From contig CM060849.1 in NCBI GenBank assembly GCA_030737835.1, positions 25,738,855-25,802,854 on the forward strand: DNA of 64,000 nucleotides. The letters run 5' to 3'. Source of the stretch: Acorus gramineus (lineage: Eukaryota; Streptophyta; Magnoliopsida; Acorales; Acoraceae). Position 1 is the first letter of the stretch. The number at the start of each line of letters is the position of its first letter. The notes below the pieces were generated by a model. That model was not told the origin of the DNA. It worked only from the letters and a program-made list of their open reading frames with translations, and searched no databases. The translations under genes were made by a program, and so were the position numbers. Below, piece after piece: positions 1 through 11,937 of this stretch.

Positions 1-324
1 GCCGAGTCGAGCTCACGAGCCTCAACGAGCCTAGCGTTCTTCTTCATTTTAGGGTTTTTAAGGATCGAAAACAAAATTTTAACCTAAATGAGTCAAGTTC
101 ATGAGCCTAAATGAGTATAGCTTTGTATTAATTTAATTTTCTGATCTTACAAAAGAGTTTAGTCAAGTTTCAACTAAGTTTTTTATCGATCTAGGTCCCG
201 AGCCTAACTGAGCTTTAAAAATTGTTCAAGCTCACTCATTTGTTTAATCGAACGAGCCTGAACGAGCTTAAACCGAGCCGAGCCCGAGCCGAGCCCGAGC
301 GGCTTGGTTCGTTTACCAGCCCTA
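1..324. mobile_element. End of a hAT-like non-autonomous element cut by the window edge
   Basis: This stretch is built from variants of a short motif, gagccgagc / cgagcctaa, on both strands. It stops abruptly at 324 with a terminus that reads inwards as TAGGGCTGGTAAACGAACC. A TA-initiated terminus followed by a low-complexity subterminal array is the architecture of several small hAT-type elements in this window (11.3, 28.8 and 40.4 kb). The other end and the target-site duplication lie outside the window, so the class is inferred from the terminus alone. No coding potential is seen. Confidence 0.55.
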
Positions 325-738
325 CTTAAAAGGTTCAAAAAAACCAAAAATCAGAAAAGTGAAACCCTAGAAAAGTTTTCTACACTGTTGGAACCTGTGG
401 GACCTCTGCCGTTTTCACTGTTTGGAAAATCTGGGACCCTCTCATTGCCTCTCCTCTTTTGATCTCTCTCTCCCCCTCACAACAGGTATGTTCTTTCTCT
501 TGAATCTCTGTTTTTCCCTCTCTCTGCATCTCTGTTTCTCTTGAAGTTGGCTCAAATTAATGCTTGCTTTCATACTTGTAAAACTTTTTATGTATGAAGT
601 ATGATATTTTGTTTTTTGCAACATTTTGAAAGAATGGTGGTGTATGGAAAACATTTGACTTCATATGGATGCACATTATATATTTATTCTATTAATTTAT
701 TTATTGCCGTGTCCTAGCCATATCCGTGTCCTATTTTT
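325..738. other. Gene-poor spacer with a leader-like fragment
   Basis: I see no gene here. Positions 380-490 are pyrimidine-rich and end in cctcacaacag followed by gtatgt, which looks like a piece of a plant 5' leader or a splice-site region. It may be a stray fragment of another gene, or of whatever replaced the 3' end of the PPR gene. Positions 705-770 carry the dispersed phrase gtccgtgcttcatag. Confidence 0.3.
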
Positions 739-2118
739 TCAAAAATTGCCGTGTCCGTGCTTCATAGATGCTAGCCGAACATAAACAAATTTATACAACA
801 TATATAGTGGTAATAAAAACAAGTTAAAAATTATGTTTAACTTATAAGTAGAAGATACCAAGGTGATGTCATCTGGCTTAATCTCCGTCTTCAACAATGA
901 AGCAAAGACATCCAATGCTTCCTTCCCAAAACCATGCCGAGCATAGCCAGTAATCATTGTGTTCCACGTAATAACATCTTTATCCATTATCCCCTCAAAC
1001 GCCTTGTAAGCCTCATCTATGCTCCCACACTTACTATACATGACCATGAGGGTGTTTCCCACGAAACAACCCATCTCAAAACCTGCTTTAACCAACCTCC
1101 CATGTACCTGCCTCCCACACTCCAATGCCACCATATCCGCGCAAGTGCTCAGAACACAATTAAATATGGACCTAACAATACCAGCACCATCCCTCCCCAT
1201 CTCTATAAACAGACGCAGAGCCTCCTCTCCCATCCCATATTGAGAATACACACCAATCATCGTGGACCACGAGATCGAATCACGCTGAGGCATCTCATCA
1301 AAGACCCGACGGGCACGAACCACGTCCCCATTCCTCGCATAACTCACTACCACCGTATTCCACGAGCCCGTGTTCCTGCACGGCATCGCCTCGAAGAGTG
1401 CGACAGCCTCGCCCATCATCCCACACCAGGCATAACCAAAGATCATCGCGTTCCACGAGACCGCGTTCCTCTCCGGCATGTGATCAAACAACCCCCTCGC
1501 CTCCTCCATCGCCCCATCCCGCGCGTACCCAGACACCAAGGCGGTCCACGTGTACACGTCCCTCAAAGGCGCATCCTCAAAAAGCCTCCTCGCCTCGTCC
1601 ATCGACCCGCTCCGCGCGTACCCGGACACCATCGTGTTCCACGAAACGACGTCCCTATCCGTCATCCGATCGAAGAGGGCCCTCGCATCCTCCAACCGCC
1701 TCGTCCGCAAGAAACCTGCGATCATCGCGTTGCAAGAGACCGCGTCCCAACGCGGGTGGGAGTCGAAGAGGCGGCGCGCGGCCTCCACGCGGCCGCCATG
1801 CAAGTACGCGGCGAGTAACCCCTTCCACGATATGCGGTCCCTCACGGGCATCCGGTCGAAGATGTCGCGCGCCTCGTCGGGAAGGCCCGCGCGCGCGTAC
1901 CCGGAGATCATGGTGTTCCAGGAGACGAGGTCGCGGTGGGGCATTGCGTCGAAGAGGAGGCGCGCGTCGGAGAATCGAGCGTTGCGCATGTGGTGGTTGA
2001 GGGTCTTGTTGTTGTTGCGTGTGAGGATTTGTGGGGAGGGTTTGGGGAAGGGTGGTTTGATCGAGCGCGCGAAGATTTGGAGGGACGAGGTTAAGGCGTT
2101 GCCACGATCAGGCAGCAT
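739..2118 (-). CDS. Pentatricopeptide-repeat protein, PLS class, C-terminally truncated
   Basis: Single-exon reading frame of 459 residues starting MLPDRGNALTSS. From about residue 45 to 410 it is an unbroken series of PPR motifs with the phrases VSWNTMISGYARAG, EARRLFDxMPxRD and CGRQVHGRLVKAGFE. This is the PLS arrangement of plant organellar RNA-editing factors, closest in my memory to At4g02750-like proteins. Family knowledge: such proteins enter mitochondria or plastids and bind single-stranded RNA, and the full-length form adds E and DYW domains (roughly 250-280 further residues). Here homology stops at KPDDITLV near position 863. The last ~40 residues (STYKLNIIFNLF to the stop) are AT-rich and unrelated. 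The editing domain is therefore absent, or lies beyond position 1 after an insertion or an intron (TTG/gtatct could be a donor). GC content is very high at the 5' end. Either a pseudogene or a PPR lacking the DYW domain. Confidence 0.85.
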   Translation of the reverse strand: MLPDRGNALTSSLQIFARSIKPPFPKPSPQILTRNNNKTLNHHMRNARFSDARLLFDAMPHRDLVSWNTMISGYARAGLPDEARDIFDRMPVRDRISWKGLLAAYLHGGRVEAARRLFDSHPRWDAVSCNAMIAGFLRTRRLEDARALFDRMTDRDVVSWNTMVSGYARSGSMDEARRLFEDAPLRDVYTWTALVSGYARDGAMEEARGLFDHMPERNAVSWNAMIFGYAWCGMMGEAVALFEAMPCRNTGSWNTVVVSYARNGDVVRARRVFDEMPQRDSISWSTMIGVYSQYGMGEEALRLFIEMGRDGAGIVRSIFNCVLSTCADMVALECGRQVHGRLVKAGFEMGCFVGNTLMVMYSKCGSIDEAYKAFEGIMDKDVITWNTMITGYARHGFGKEALDVFASLLKTEIKPDDITLVSSTYKLNIIFNLFLLPLYMLYKFVYVRLASMKHGHGNF

Positions 2119-2528
2119 TTTCTGTTTTTTAATGACAACTTTGTTTTATATATTTGGCGGGAATATTAATAGGTGAGCAAAAGTTTGATAAAAAGCCCTT
2201 TGGAAATGATATTCATAAGGTGTCATGATTTTATTGGTTGGTTTTTTGGTTTATTGACTTTTTCAAAAAATGATAAAATGACAAAATACAAATTTGTCTT
2301 TCATTAAAAATTTGTCTTATTAACCCAAATCCATGACTCTTCCATGTAAATCTTAAAATCCATTTACCTATTTCAAATTTTGAATTTTGAAATCATTACC
2401 TAAATTATAATTAAACCTAGATTACACCAAAAATTATCGAAATTGTTTTCATTAAAATCCTTCAAACGACTCATTTTCTCTAGGTAGTTATTGTATTCAA
2501 ATTTAAATAAAAAACACATATAGTTAAT

Positions 2529-3053
2529 ATATGAAACAGTTACATTTTATATTGGTAGTTACAAATACATTTCTTAAATGTTTACATCTCTCACAACGAT
2601 TTGTTACATTTATATAAAAACTGTTACATTTATATAGATGGAACAAACAATTATATTTACCTAAATGTCAAACAGTTACATTTACTATTTAAAATTATCT
2701 ATTTCAATTTCTAGTGCACTGCCTTCCAAAGAAAATGTATCAGAATCCTCTGTAAAAGTATGTACTTCACTGTTACATTTATACGTCATTTCTATTTGTA
2801 TTGTTAAAAGAAATGCACAACATGAGATAATGTTACATTTCAGAGTGTTACATTTATGAATGTAACAAAATTGTGTAAATGAATATCCGAGTTCGGGAGT
2901 CTAATATAAACATCACACGAACCAGTAATAATTAAATGTAACAATATCAAAATTACATTTATGAAATTATAACGAAACAAATATAAAAAAAGGTGTGAAA
3001 TAGTGATCAAAACATAAAAAAAATTCATTTTTTGAATTGAAACATGTAACATA
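2529..3053. repeat. Cluster of GTTACATTTATA-like motifs
   Basis: About ten copies of (t)gttacatttat or its reverse complement aaatgtaac occur within ~520 bases, for example near 2539, 2605, 2628, 2676, 2775, 2832, 2847, 2933 and 3044. They occur on both strands and are irregularly spaced. Motif clusters of this kind are typical of subterminal transposase-binding regions, but no terminal inverted repeat was found. No protein is encoded. Confidence 0.4.
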
Positions 3054-3432
3054 GATTGAATATTTGATCATCAAAAATTTAATTTCAAATTCGATGTGAC
3101 TTTCATTCAATAAGATAAAAAAAAAACAATTGACAAACCTGATCCGAAAGAGAGATCCAACTCGATAAAGAACAAATCAGTTTTTCAAACTTCTTCAAAT
3201 TAAAATTTCAGGACTGCTATGAATATGTTCATCGTAAATTATAGGGATTAATGATTTTACACAATGCAAGAAAAAAGAAATACAGTAATTAATGAAATCT
3301 CCACAATCCTAGGAATAAATCAAACCGTTTTCCTTGTTTAGAGGTGGTTATCAATTAGAGGGTATAATAGGTAATGTCTTATTGCTATATCATGGGGCCT
3401 GTTATAGGGTCTGAAAAGTTGGTCTAGGAATC

Positions 3433-3650
3433 ATTATTGGTTTGGAAAAGGGATTGAGCAGTTTTTGGGTTTACTGGAAGTTATTCGTTCTCAAACAGAA
3501 AAACTTGGACCAAAAGATGTAAACAGATTTAGTGAAAAAAGTGTTCAAAACCTGAGTTTTTCAAAGATGTGAAAAAACAACTTTTAACAAAATCAGTTTT
3601 AAATCCAGCTTTTGTTTAAAATCAGTTTCACAATGGTGCAATCAAACGAG
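3433..3650. repeat. MITE-like repeat, copy 1
   Basis: Shares a family with 52593-52845. Both contain a run of the form ctgagtttttca, then aatcagttttaaat, then tttaaaatcagttt, and end in acaat(g)gtgcaa(t/c)caaacg. Read outwards, the right end is cgtttgattgcac, a phrase common at plant MITE ends. The left end is not well defined and no target-site duplication was found for this copy. Confidence 0.4.
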
Positions 3651-4554
3651 CATCTCCAATCATATATCCGACTATGTATCCAAATTTAAATTTGAGTAAA
3701 AGTTATCCAAAAATCTTTACAATCATTTACCCATACTCATACTAAATTAAGTCTTTACTCAAATTAAGGAAGGCTCAAACCCCTTATCCAAATTTTTCAA
3801 TGCTATTTTTTTTCTTTCAACTATACATTTTTAAAAATATACAAGTAAAACAGAAAGTGATTAATGAAAGCACACCATATCAAATCAAATTTTGCTCAAA
3901 ATTTTAGTAAAATTTAAATATAGATTTGAGTAAAGGCTGAAGATAATCGTATAATAGATACACAGATGTGCGTATAATAAATATAAAAAGTTAAAATAGT
4001 TTCTTTAAACCGGCACTTTTATTTTTTAACTCATTTATTTACAAATAATATTAACATTATTAAATAAATCGTTTCTAATTTTTTTTTGTGAAGTTACAAA
4101 AAAATGGCTTTTGCATATACACCTCTCAACAAACTTTGTAGGTCAAAATTCACCATTTAGGACTCTAAAATCATAAATACCCTCAAATGGCATGATCAAT
4201 TTAAAATAACATTTATGTACAATATAAACCCTTTTGAGGAGTATTATTGAAAATAACAAATCCTAAAAATATTTTAACAAAATGTGATTTTTTTGGGGTT
4301 GTATGAAAAAACTCCATTGAAAAATATTCTATGAGATTGGGTGGATATAAATATGATATTATCTAATTTATATATATACATACATGATACATAGATTTTT
4401 TATTTCATCATTATCCCAATATAAAATGAATAAAAAATAAAAAAAATAAAAAGTGATAGATATGGCATGATCAATACTATTCATTTCATGTATTTTTAAA
4501 AATTCCATAATTTTTAATTAATTTACTAGAGACTTCAGTTTAAGGGTCATTATT

Positions 4555-5176
4555 TGACCTGAAACTCAAAACCCAGCCTGCTCAGCCTGAGCCCTTAGGG
4601 CCTAAACCTGGCTCGTTTAGGAGATGGGTCAGACTCGGCCCCGGCTCATAGGCCCGCCAATGGGCCCGGTCCATGGGTATGTGAAAAGCTCCAAAAGTAG
4701 TTTTATTGGCTGAGTGCTGATGTATGCGGTCCGTTTTTTATAGTCTGTTTTGTAGCCCATACGCTATGATAACGTAGTATATATTATAGTTCTAGTATAT
4801 ACTGCAGTCTGTTTTTTATTTTTTCACAATTAAAAAAAATACACTAATATATCTCAGTATATATTTTATTTTATATAATGGCATGCACTTCAAAGGGTGA
4901 ATGTATAATTTTATGAAGAAAAAAAATGAGATGGACTGCAATTGGGGCTACAATGAGGGTTACGTGTATCTTTTTTCTTTTTTGGTGGGTTTTGAAGTCC
5001 ACCTGTGGCCCAAGCTAGGGCCCGGCCCGTTCATGTCAGGCCTGTGGGTAGGGTTTGAGCCTAGATTTTTTGCTCCAGTCTGGCCTGGGCCCGCTGGCCA
5101 GACAGACCCGTGGGCTTGGGCACATGGCCAGGACTGGGCTTTGTTTTTATGGGCGGGCCGGTCTGGTCCTTGCCGA
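4555..5176. mobile_element. GGCC-rich hAT-like element (tentative)
   Basis: Two GC-rich blocks (4570-4680 and 4995-5175) built from gggcccgg / ggcctgagccc variants flank an AT-rich centre. This is the layout of the other small hAT-like elements here. The inward-reading right end is TAGGCGTCGGCAAGGACC and the left end is about TAAGGGTCATTATTTGACC. Only part of the termini match, and I found no target-site duplication, so class and borders are uncertain. The apparent plus-strand reading frame (4901-5203) is a by-product of the repeat. Confidence 0.35.
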
Positions 5177-6000
5177 CGCCTAAAATTTATAAAATTTGTC
5201 TAAAATCTAAGATAAAATATATCAGAAGAATAAATATTATTTTTTTTATAATAATAACTTTTAATAAATTTATTAGAAAATAAAAATGTAAAATCGCATT
5301 ACATACACTTAAAAACCATTTCCAGTTAATATAACAAATAGATGTTCAGCTTTAAAAGAACAAAACAAATTTATTTACGGAATAATAATAATATAACAGA
5401 TAGATGGACTTAGGCCTTCTTTGGATATGTGTTTGGTAAGATTCCGCTATGAAAAGTGAAAGATCATTAAATGCGGATCTAAACACATTTTTAGTATTTA
5501 ATTTTTCAAACCGTAATCTTCATTTTTTGAAAAAAAAAAACTAATAAAATAACTATTTTCAAACGTTGAGTTTGAAAAATAAAATTTAATTAATTTTTAT
5601 ATTTCAATGGCACACCCAAACACCGTCATAGAAAAATATAACAGGTTATTCAGAATTGTATATCTTGAAAAATTTCAAATACGATTGAAAAAAAATACTT
5701 GAAATTAATTTCCCCGTGATAATTTGGAATGGCATGCATGCATGCATGCATCAAGGTCCTAATCAAATAAATCCTCCTCGTATTGATTGAACCAATAACC
5801 AAACAATCCTTTACATACATTCTTCACAACAACATATTTAGATGCATGTGAAAATTAAGTCTCCCCATTGCATGAACACATCTACACATTCTTCAATGAA
5901 CACATTTCTTGGTGAAATCATTCAACATTATATGTACTTGACCCTCATACAAACGCAGGACATATCATTTTTCAAAAAATAAAAAAACAGAGAACAAAAG

Positions 6001-6270
6001 GTGCTCCCAATGGAGATCTTCTTTTGCAAAGGTGGCCCATGCTGCTTTCTAAAACCCGTGTCTGCTCGGCGGGGATCGAGGGCTGCCTCGACAAGGTAGC
6101 GGTTGTAGGCCACCGGATCACTGAGCCAGCCTCGTAGGTGACCCTTGCAGGCTGATCGGTCGGGCCGATTGGTCGGGCACCTCATTGTGGATCTCACCAA
6201 GGAGACGTCCCAGGAACATGACCCACCGTGGCTGTGCCATGGTGCCGCCGTCTCCCTGATTGATCAAATT
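6001..6270. other. GC-rich island, possible captured gene fragment
   Basis: This block differs sharply in composition from its AT-rich surroundings. On the minus strand it reads through a phrase like AQPRWVMFLGRLLGEIHNEV before hitting stops, which looks like a former coding segment. I do not recognise the family. No inverted repeats or target-site duplication are clear around it. Confidence 0.3.
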
Positions 6271-6684
6271 GTTTTTGAAATTAGAAAGTTAATGCTATCA
6301 GAGAATATAGAGATGCAATTTGAGCATGTTGAACCAACTCAATTCGACATTTGAGTAGGTTTGGATTGAGATGATTAAGAGAGACGGAGAATGGGAAGGA
6401 TCAGCAAAGAAGAAATTCAAACTTGGTCCCGTGGTCCACCTCCCTCGTTATCGCCCTATGGCCCGATCGCCGTCCGTCAGCGCAAGTTCACAGTAGAAAT
6501 TGTGGGAGCCTGGGATGAAGGAGAAGCCGAGAAGGGTTTTTAGGTTTTAATCGATTTTTTTTATTCGGTAATTGGTGAGATTAGGGTTGTCTTTGGACAT
6601 GGGTTAGGCTGATTGGGTTGGGCTGGGCTTTTTAGTTGAGGTTCTGAGATTGGGTCTATGTGTGTATATATATTTTCAAAATTA

Positions 6685-6706
6685 GGGGGGGGGGGGGGGG
6701 GGGGGG
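6685..6706. repeat. Homopolymer run of 22 G
   Basis: Uninterrupted G tract just after an AT-rich stretch. Three other long G tracts occur at 22906-22923, 24585-24599 and 62944-62962. Length may be affected by sequencing or polymerase slippage. Confidence 0.8.
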
Positions 6707-9199
6707 CTACAGTCCAGTCTACCAATAGTTCCACCCTTGAACGTGGCGTTGCCTCATTTGCTCTAACCATGACTACGACGAGCAGGGCAAACTACTTGTC
6801 AAGTTCAGAGTGCATCTCTGCCAATTTGGCAAATTAGAATAGCCCTGGCCCTGTCTTATGGTGTCAGTGGTCCTCCTCCTCTTGTGGCTAAAGATAGGTC
6901 TGAACCTAGGTTTAGCTGGCTTAACTTGGGGGTGCTTCAATGGTTGTGTTTCAGAGGGAGTTAGACTGGATGGCTAACCCCGACCCTAGCTCCTCATAAT
7001 GTTGGTCTGATTGCCGTCGACCGATTTTCAGTGATATGCTTTTGATGGGAACTTTCAATCCAAGCTGTCCTCCTCAAGTGAAGGGTCAATCACCAGAGCT
7101 ATCCTCCCAACCATGGAGTCAGTTATGCGAACTGGAGTCCTCGAACAAAGAAGCAATCATCTCCTCGGCTGATCGGTATTTGGTTATAATCTTCTGGGTC
7201 AGGCTAAGCTATCCGTTTACCCGACTCATGAAGACCTGTGGCACTTTCAGGAAGAGTACGAGATTTTTCCTCCACAGTGATCATTATTCCTCTTCAAATT
7301 ATACACATTAGTTTCAGTTTTAATCACATTTTTCACTTATGATCACGTTTAAAAATTATGATAAAAAAACATCAAATGAAATATGACACTCTCAGAGATC
7401 ACGGTTTTAATTCGTGATGAAAGACATTTAATCACGGTTCTAAACCGTAATCAATGTCAAATATTGTAGTAACGACGATTTGAAATGTTTGAAATTTATT
7501 TACAACGAGTATGATTGTTGCATATATAGAATAATCAAAGTGTTTCCTTGAAATGACCAACATGGACCTAGAACAGACGATGGCCTATACCCTATAGTAG
7601 TCACGACGAATTCAGGAAGGATCAAAGAGTGACGTATTTAGTTACCTAGTCAACATGATGCGGGGTCTCTAACCAAGCAAAAAAAGAAAAAAAATGATCC
7701 TGGATCTCTGGACATCATGTTGAGCTACAATCACAGAAGTATTTGTTTCTCTCATTTGTCTTTATCTACTTGTTATATATACTTTAGTTAATCTTGCTAT
7801 GTCATTCTTGTGGATTTAAATGCAATATGAAAATCTGGCATAGAGTTTACTCTCTATTACATAAGTATATATACATCAAGTTTCCCTTTGAGTGTGTATA
7901 TTTTATTTTTATAAAAATATATGTTTTATTAGATAAATATATACTTAATTAATATTTTTTTTAAATATGTTGGGAACTACCAACAAACTTGTAAAATAGA
8001 CTGATTATAATACATGTTGTGGGCTTGGGACTTTGATTTTCTCCCAAGTTTGGGTGTGTCCATAGGCCCACGAGATTCACACATTTTGATACCTTACATG
8101 CGTACATAATGACATTCTTTATATAAAAAAATGATATACATAAATGAAATGCATGTATTTTTTTCATAGTACAAATACATTGTCTTAGATGATTTTTAAC
8201 ATTGTGTTAGTCATGTGGAGATTGTTAACATGACTGTAAAAATGTCTAATGTAGTAAGTAGTGTTTGGAAACCCCTTTAAGACTTTATTATAAAAAAATG
8301 AAAGAGCAAACATATTTTCAAATAACTCCACAAAAATAAGTTTAATTAAAAAATTTGTTTAAGCTTTTACTACAATTTTTTTTTTTTTTTAAAAAGAGCT
8401 TTCTAATAATCGAGTTTTATTAAGCTATTACATACGAAATCATACTTTTTAAACGCCTTCTAAATACAGCCTAAAAGTGTATGAGTTCCATGAATCACTA
8501 CATTGTGCCATGAATATATTTAAATATGGACCAAACATAAATATTTATATAATTTTATATGCTTTCACCACCACTACAAGTTTAAGACACTTTAAAGTGG
8601 TAAGCATGATCTAGAAGCTTAAAATTCCTGATGAGACAGATGAACTCATCTGGATTTAATCTTCTCACATGTTTTATGAAGCTTGAATTTCACATTCAAG
8701 GTGTCCAGTCTATTCTAGACTTGATCAAACACTACCTGAACAAATTTTAATTTGTTCCCCAAAATGAGAAAATTATATTTTATATGTACATTTTTTGTGC
8801 GTTCAGAGTCCGGGCATGTTGATGCTGAACCACACCATTGATGTATAATTTATAAGAGAAGATAATAAATCTTGTTAGAGATTTATATTATTTGCGGTTC
8901 CAACTTCCAATGAAGCCTAACATATTAATTTTAATGCAAACCAAACTATATATCTTTATGTTTTTTTTTTTTTTCGATTGGTAATTGAGAACTATGTATT
9001 GCTAAACTTTGAAAATGTATAAGATATACAGAGGCTTTTAGATTTAAAGAAGAGGATTATAGGAAGACAGAGGGAAGAGAGAACCAGGTCGCTCTACATC
9101 CTGCCCACCCCTAATACTTCCCTTTAAAATATTGCCTGTGGAAATAAAGATTCACAAAAAGATGATCGAAGACAACATGCATGTTGAACTTCGATTACA

Positions 9200-9860
9200 A
9201 AAAGATGATCTATTTGTTTCGGGTGAAACAAGTTCTAGCTTTGTTAGCTGCTAGTGCTTCATTGAGCTCCTGCCAAGTTTGATGAGATAGGATGTTGTGT
9301 TCTCCCCTTGTTTGCCATCTAGTTGCCAGGAGATCAGCTGGGTTGTTCCCTTCTCGGAATATGTGGGTGATTCTCCAGTCCACTAGCCTACCAAGCCCCT
9401 GCACAAAGGATCTCTGTAATCTTAAGAGCAGTCCAAGGAAGAGTGCCTTTGCCTTTGACCCAGGCCATAGCAGTAATAGAGACTCTGAAAGCATCCACAA
9501 CCTGTTGTAGATCTAGAGTGATATTGGACTTTAATTGGACTGTCTGGAATCTGAGCTTGATATCATCTTTAACATTGCGAAGTACCCTGGATTCATGGGA
9601 TGACTTCCCCTTAGATATGCGGGAGTTTCTTTCTTGCCATATTGCCCAGAGAGTGCTGGTTATAATAGAGAGGAGGAGAGGCATGGTCACATCATTTAAA
9701 GGGAGTGTTTTAAGCCATTCAGGGAACTGCGATAGAGATTGAGGAAGATTACTTGGAGCCTTTAAGTCCCTCAGTAGTGCTGACCATAAGAACTGGGAGT
9801 AGGAACATTGAAGGGCCAAATGATCAGCAGCTATTTCTGTTGGGTATGTGCAGAGCGGAA
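9200..9860 (-). mobile_element. LINE (L1-type) relic: zf-RVT end and RNase H
   Basis: On the minus strand 9860-9390 reads PLCTYPTEIAADHLALQC then SYSQFLWSALL. This is the CxxC...H...C zinc-binding zf-RVT segment at the C-terminal end of plant LINE reverse transcriptases, followed by ...LWAIWQERNSRI. After a frameshift, 9500-9210 reads VDWRITHIFREGNNPADLLA, the end of an RNase H domain (H-x-x-R-E-x-N-x-x-A-D). The element lacks the endonuclease and catalytic RT domains and is frameshifted, so it is a dead 5'-truncated copy. No clear poly(A) tail is seen on the 9.1-kb side. Confidence 0.8.
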
Positions 9861-11283
9861 CAGTAAAAATAATGATAAGGCCAAAATTCTGTGTGTTTGA
9901 GAAGCTCTAAAAAGAATGATTCTCTACTGCCCTCGCTTTTCTAAACGCTGAGTTCTTTGCCACACTCCCAAGCGCCCCCTTAATCAAATTGGTGAGTTGA
10001 ACCAATAAGAAAAATACATATCATCTAATCACATTTAAAGAAGTTATATATTTTCAATGATTGGCCCACATTAACTTGAATCAGAAAATTGATCAATTTT
10101 TTTTTACTATATTATTTTTCAAATAATATATATACATATTAATTAATTAAGCTATAGTTTATGTTATGCATAAAAGTGGCTTCCAGGTAGCTTATTGTAT
10201 ATTTTGAAGAAAATATTATCTTTTAAGCTATGAAAAAAATATTTTTCGGAAAAATATATTTTATCTTCTTTAAACTGAAAACTGAAATGGATGTACCACA
10301 TTTACCCTTAAACATTCAACTTAACCTAGTCTGTGTGTGTGTAACTACAAATTTTAAAATCTAGTTTACTAGATTATTTATCAAATGACAGATAGATTTA
10401 CAAGATAGATTTGTGGTTTTTATATTTAGGCAAAAACAGCAACCAAGCACATGTATCAATAAATTTATCAAATATAAAAAAATAACATAATTAAAATAAC
10501 ATGAAAGCATCCCCATGTGTGGTTGCTTTCATTAATTTCTAGTCTAAAAATGATTGGATGTTTTTAAAATATCAAAATGGAGGATGAAAGTGTTCTTTTA
10601 GGAAAATATTTTGCTCAGTCCCTCGTGTATCCCTCGTGTAATGCCTTTTCTAACCCGCACATTTTTTAATTTTGTTTGTAATATATATATTCAATTAATA
10701 AAATATGATTTTTTTATTTATAAAAACAAACTAGATATGGATATGATTCTGAGTGTATATATTTTTATATTTTTCATAATAGAGTATATGTTAACATAAT
10801 AAAATATATATTACGTTAAACAATTTTATATACTGTATTGATAATATAACAACTGCAATTGAAGATGCAAAGATGATCGAGTGTATTTGCGCCTAATTTT
10901 TTAAGCACTATCAAAGACTATAAAAGTGTCATTGATCATGATGGTCAAACTTGTAAAATATACAACATTCAATAATACATAAAAAGTAGAATTGTTAAAT
11001 TTTATTATAATTTTTCATTCATAAATATTCAAACACAGTTTCAAGAATTTTTTTACTAAAAGTCTTAACATGCTATAAAATCCCCAACATAAAGCAACGG
11101 AGAGTCTTGGACCAACATGGGTTCAAAACAAAATGAGAATCAAAGTTCACGTGAAGTAGCCCACAAGACGTCAAAACTTCTTTTTACTTTTTTTTCACAT
11201 ATGTCTAGGTTTTGAATTGTAGGTGTCCCGGAAGGGGCGGGGTCCCTTACCATCAGATCACAGGCCATTGGGACAAATATATT
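9861..11283. other. AT-rich intergenic DNA, nothing recognised
   Basis: No gene, RNA or clear repeat is seen. 10.6-10.8 kb is a low-complexity AT stretch whose reading frame has no family features. 11.22-11.28 kb is a short GC-rich patch (ggaaggggcggggtccc) that directly abuts the hAT element. Confidence 0.5.
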
Positions 11284-11937
11284 TAAGGTTGCAACTCAGG
11301 TGGATTGGGTTCCGGTTGACCCCAATCTAAATCCAACTCGAATTTTAAACTACTCAACTCTAGCCTGACCCAACCCGATTTTCAACTCAAATTGGACCAA
11401 CCCGAACCCAACCCGTAATTAAATAAATCAACCCGACCCAATCCGAACCCAACCTGAATTCTAAACTACTCAACCCTAACCCGACCCAACCCGATTTTCA
11501 ACCCGAATTGGACCAACCCGAACCCAACCCGTAATTAAATAAACCAACCCGACCCAACCCGAATTGGAGTAATCCGACCCCAACCCGATTTTCAACCCGA
11601 ATTGGACCAACTCGATCTAACCCGAATTTCTAACATGATTTGCAAATTAAATAAATCAACCCGACTTAACCCATAAGATTAGCTAGGTTTACCTAAAATT
11701 TGGACTACCCATATTAGAATCTACAGAATGAACAGTCATAATTTTTTTTTTAACTATTAGTTTACGGGTTCGGGTTGGGTCGGGTTGTGAGTGAGGCCAA
11801 TCTGAACCCAACCCGATTTGTGAGTCAACCCAAATTGGCCAACCCGAACCTGAACCCGATTTGGTCAACCCAACCCATGTAAAAATCGGGTTCAATCCGT
11901 CGGGTTCGGATTCAACCCGACCTAAGTTGCAGCCCTA
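11284..11937. mobile_element. hAT-like non-autonomous element with aacccgaccc arrays
   Basis: Termini form an imperfect inverted repeat: TAAGGTTGCAACTCAGGT on the left and, read inwards, TAGGGCTGCAACTTAGGT on the right. Flanks are aatatatt (11276-11283) and aacacatt (11938-11945), an 8-bp duplication with two C/T differences, as expected for an aged hAT insertion. The interior is an array of aacccgacccaacccgaa variants reading in opposite orientation from the two ends, separated by AT-rich DNA. No transposase is encoded. Confidence 0.7.

Larger units (their letters stand above)
2119..4560. other. AT-rich intergenic DNA
   Basis: No gene is seen; short reading frames here are low-complexity and share no motif I recognise. 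The stretch holds the GTTACATTTATA motif cluster (2.53-3.05 kb) and a MITE-like copy (3.43-3.65 kb), annotated separately. From 3.65 to 3.95 kb there is a segment starting gagcatctccaa, a phrase common at plant MITE ends, but its partner terminus was not found. Confidence 0.6.
5177..9195. other. Long intergenic region, no convincing gene
   Basis: No complete gene is visible. 5412-5632 may be a small MITE (ends ggccttctttgg and ggcacacccaaac, weak inverted match). 5732-5751 is a CATG run. 6000-6270 and 6370-7310 are islands of higher GC without a convincing long reading frame; they could be captured or decayed gene fragments. 6685-6706 is a 22-G run. 7385-7470 has repeated atcacggtt / aaccgtaat phrases in both orientations. 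7.5-9.19 kb is AT-rich with no recognisable feature. Confidence 0.55.

Noticed and set aside
934-1818. Plus-strand reading frame of 294 codons
   Set aside because: It is the antisense shadow of the GC-rich PPR gene and has no family features.
4901-5203. 100-codon plus-strand frame
   Set aside because: Made from the ggcc-rich subterminal repeats of a putative hAT-like element.
7385-7480. Possible CACTA-type subterminal repeats (atcacggtt/aaccgtgat)
   Set aside because: No CACTA terminus or 3-bp duplication was found nearby; evidence too thin to annotate.
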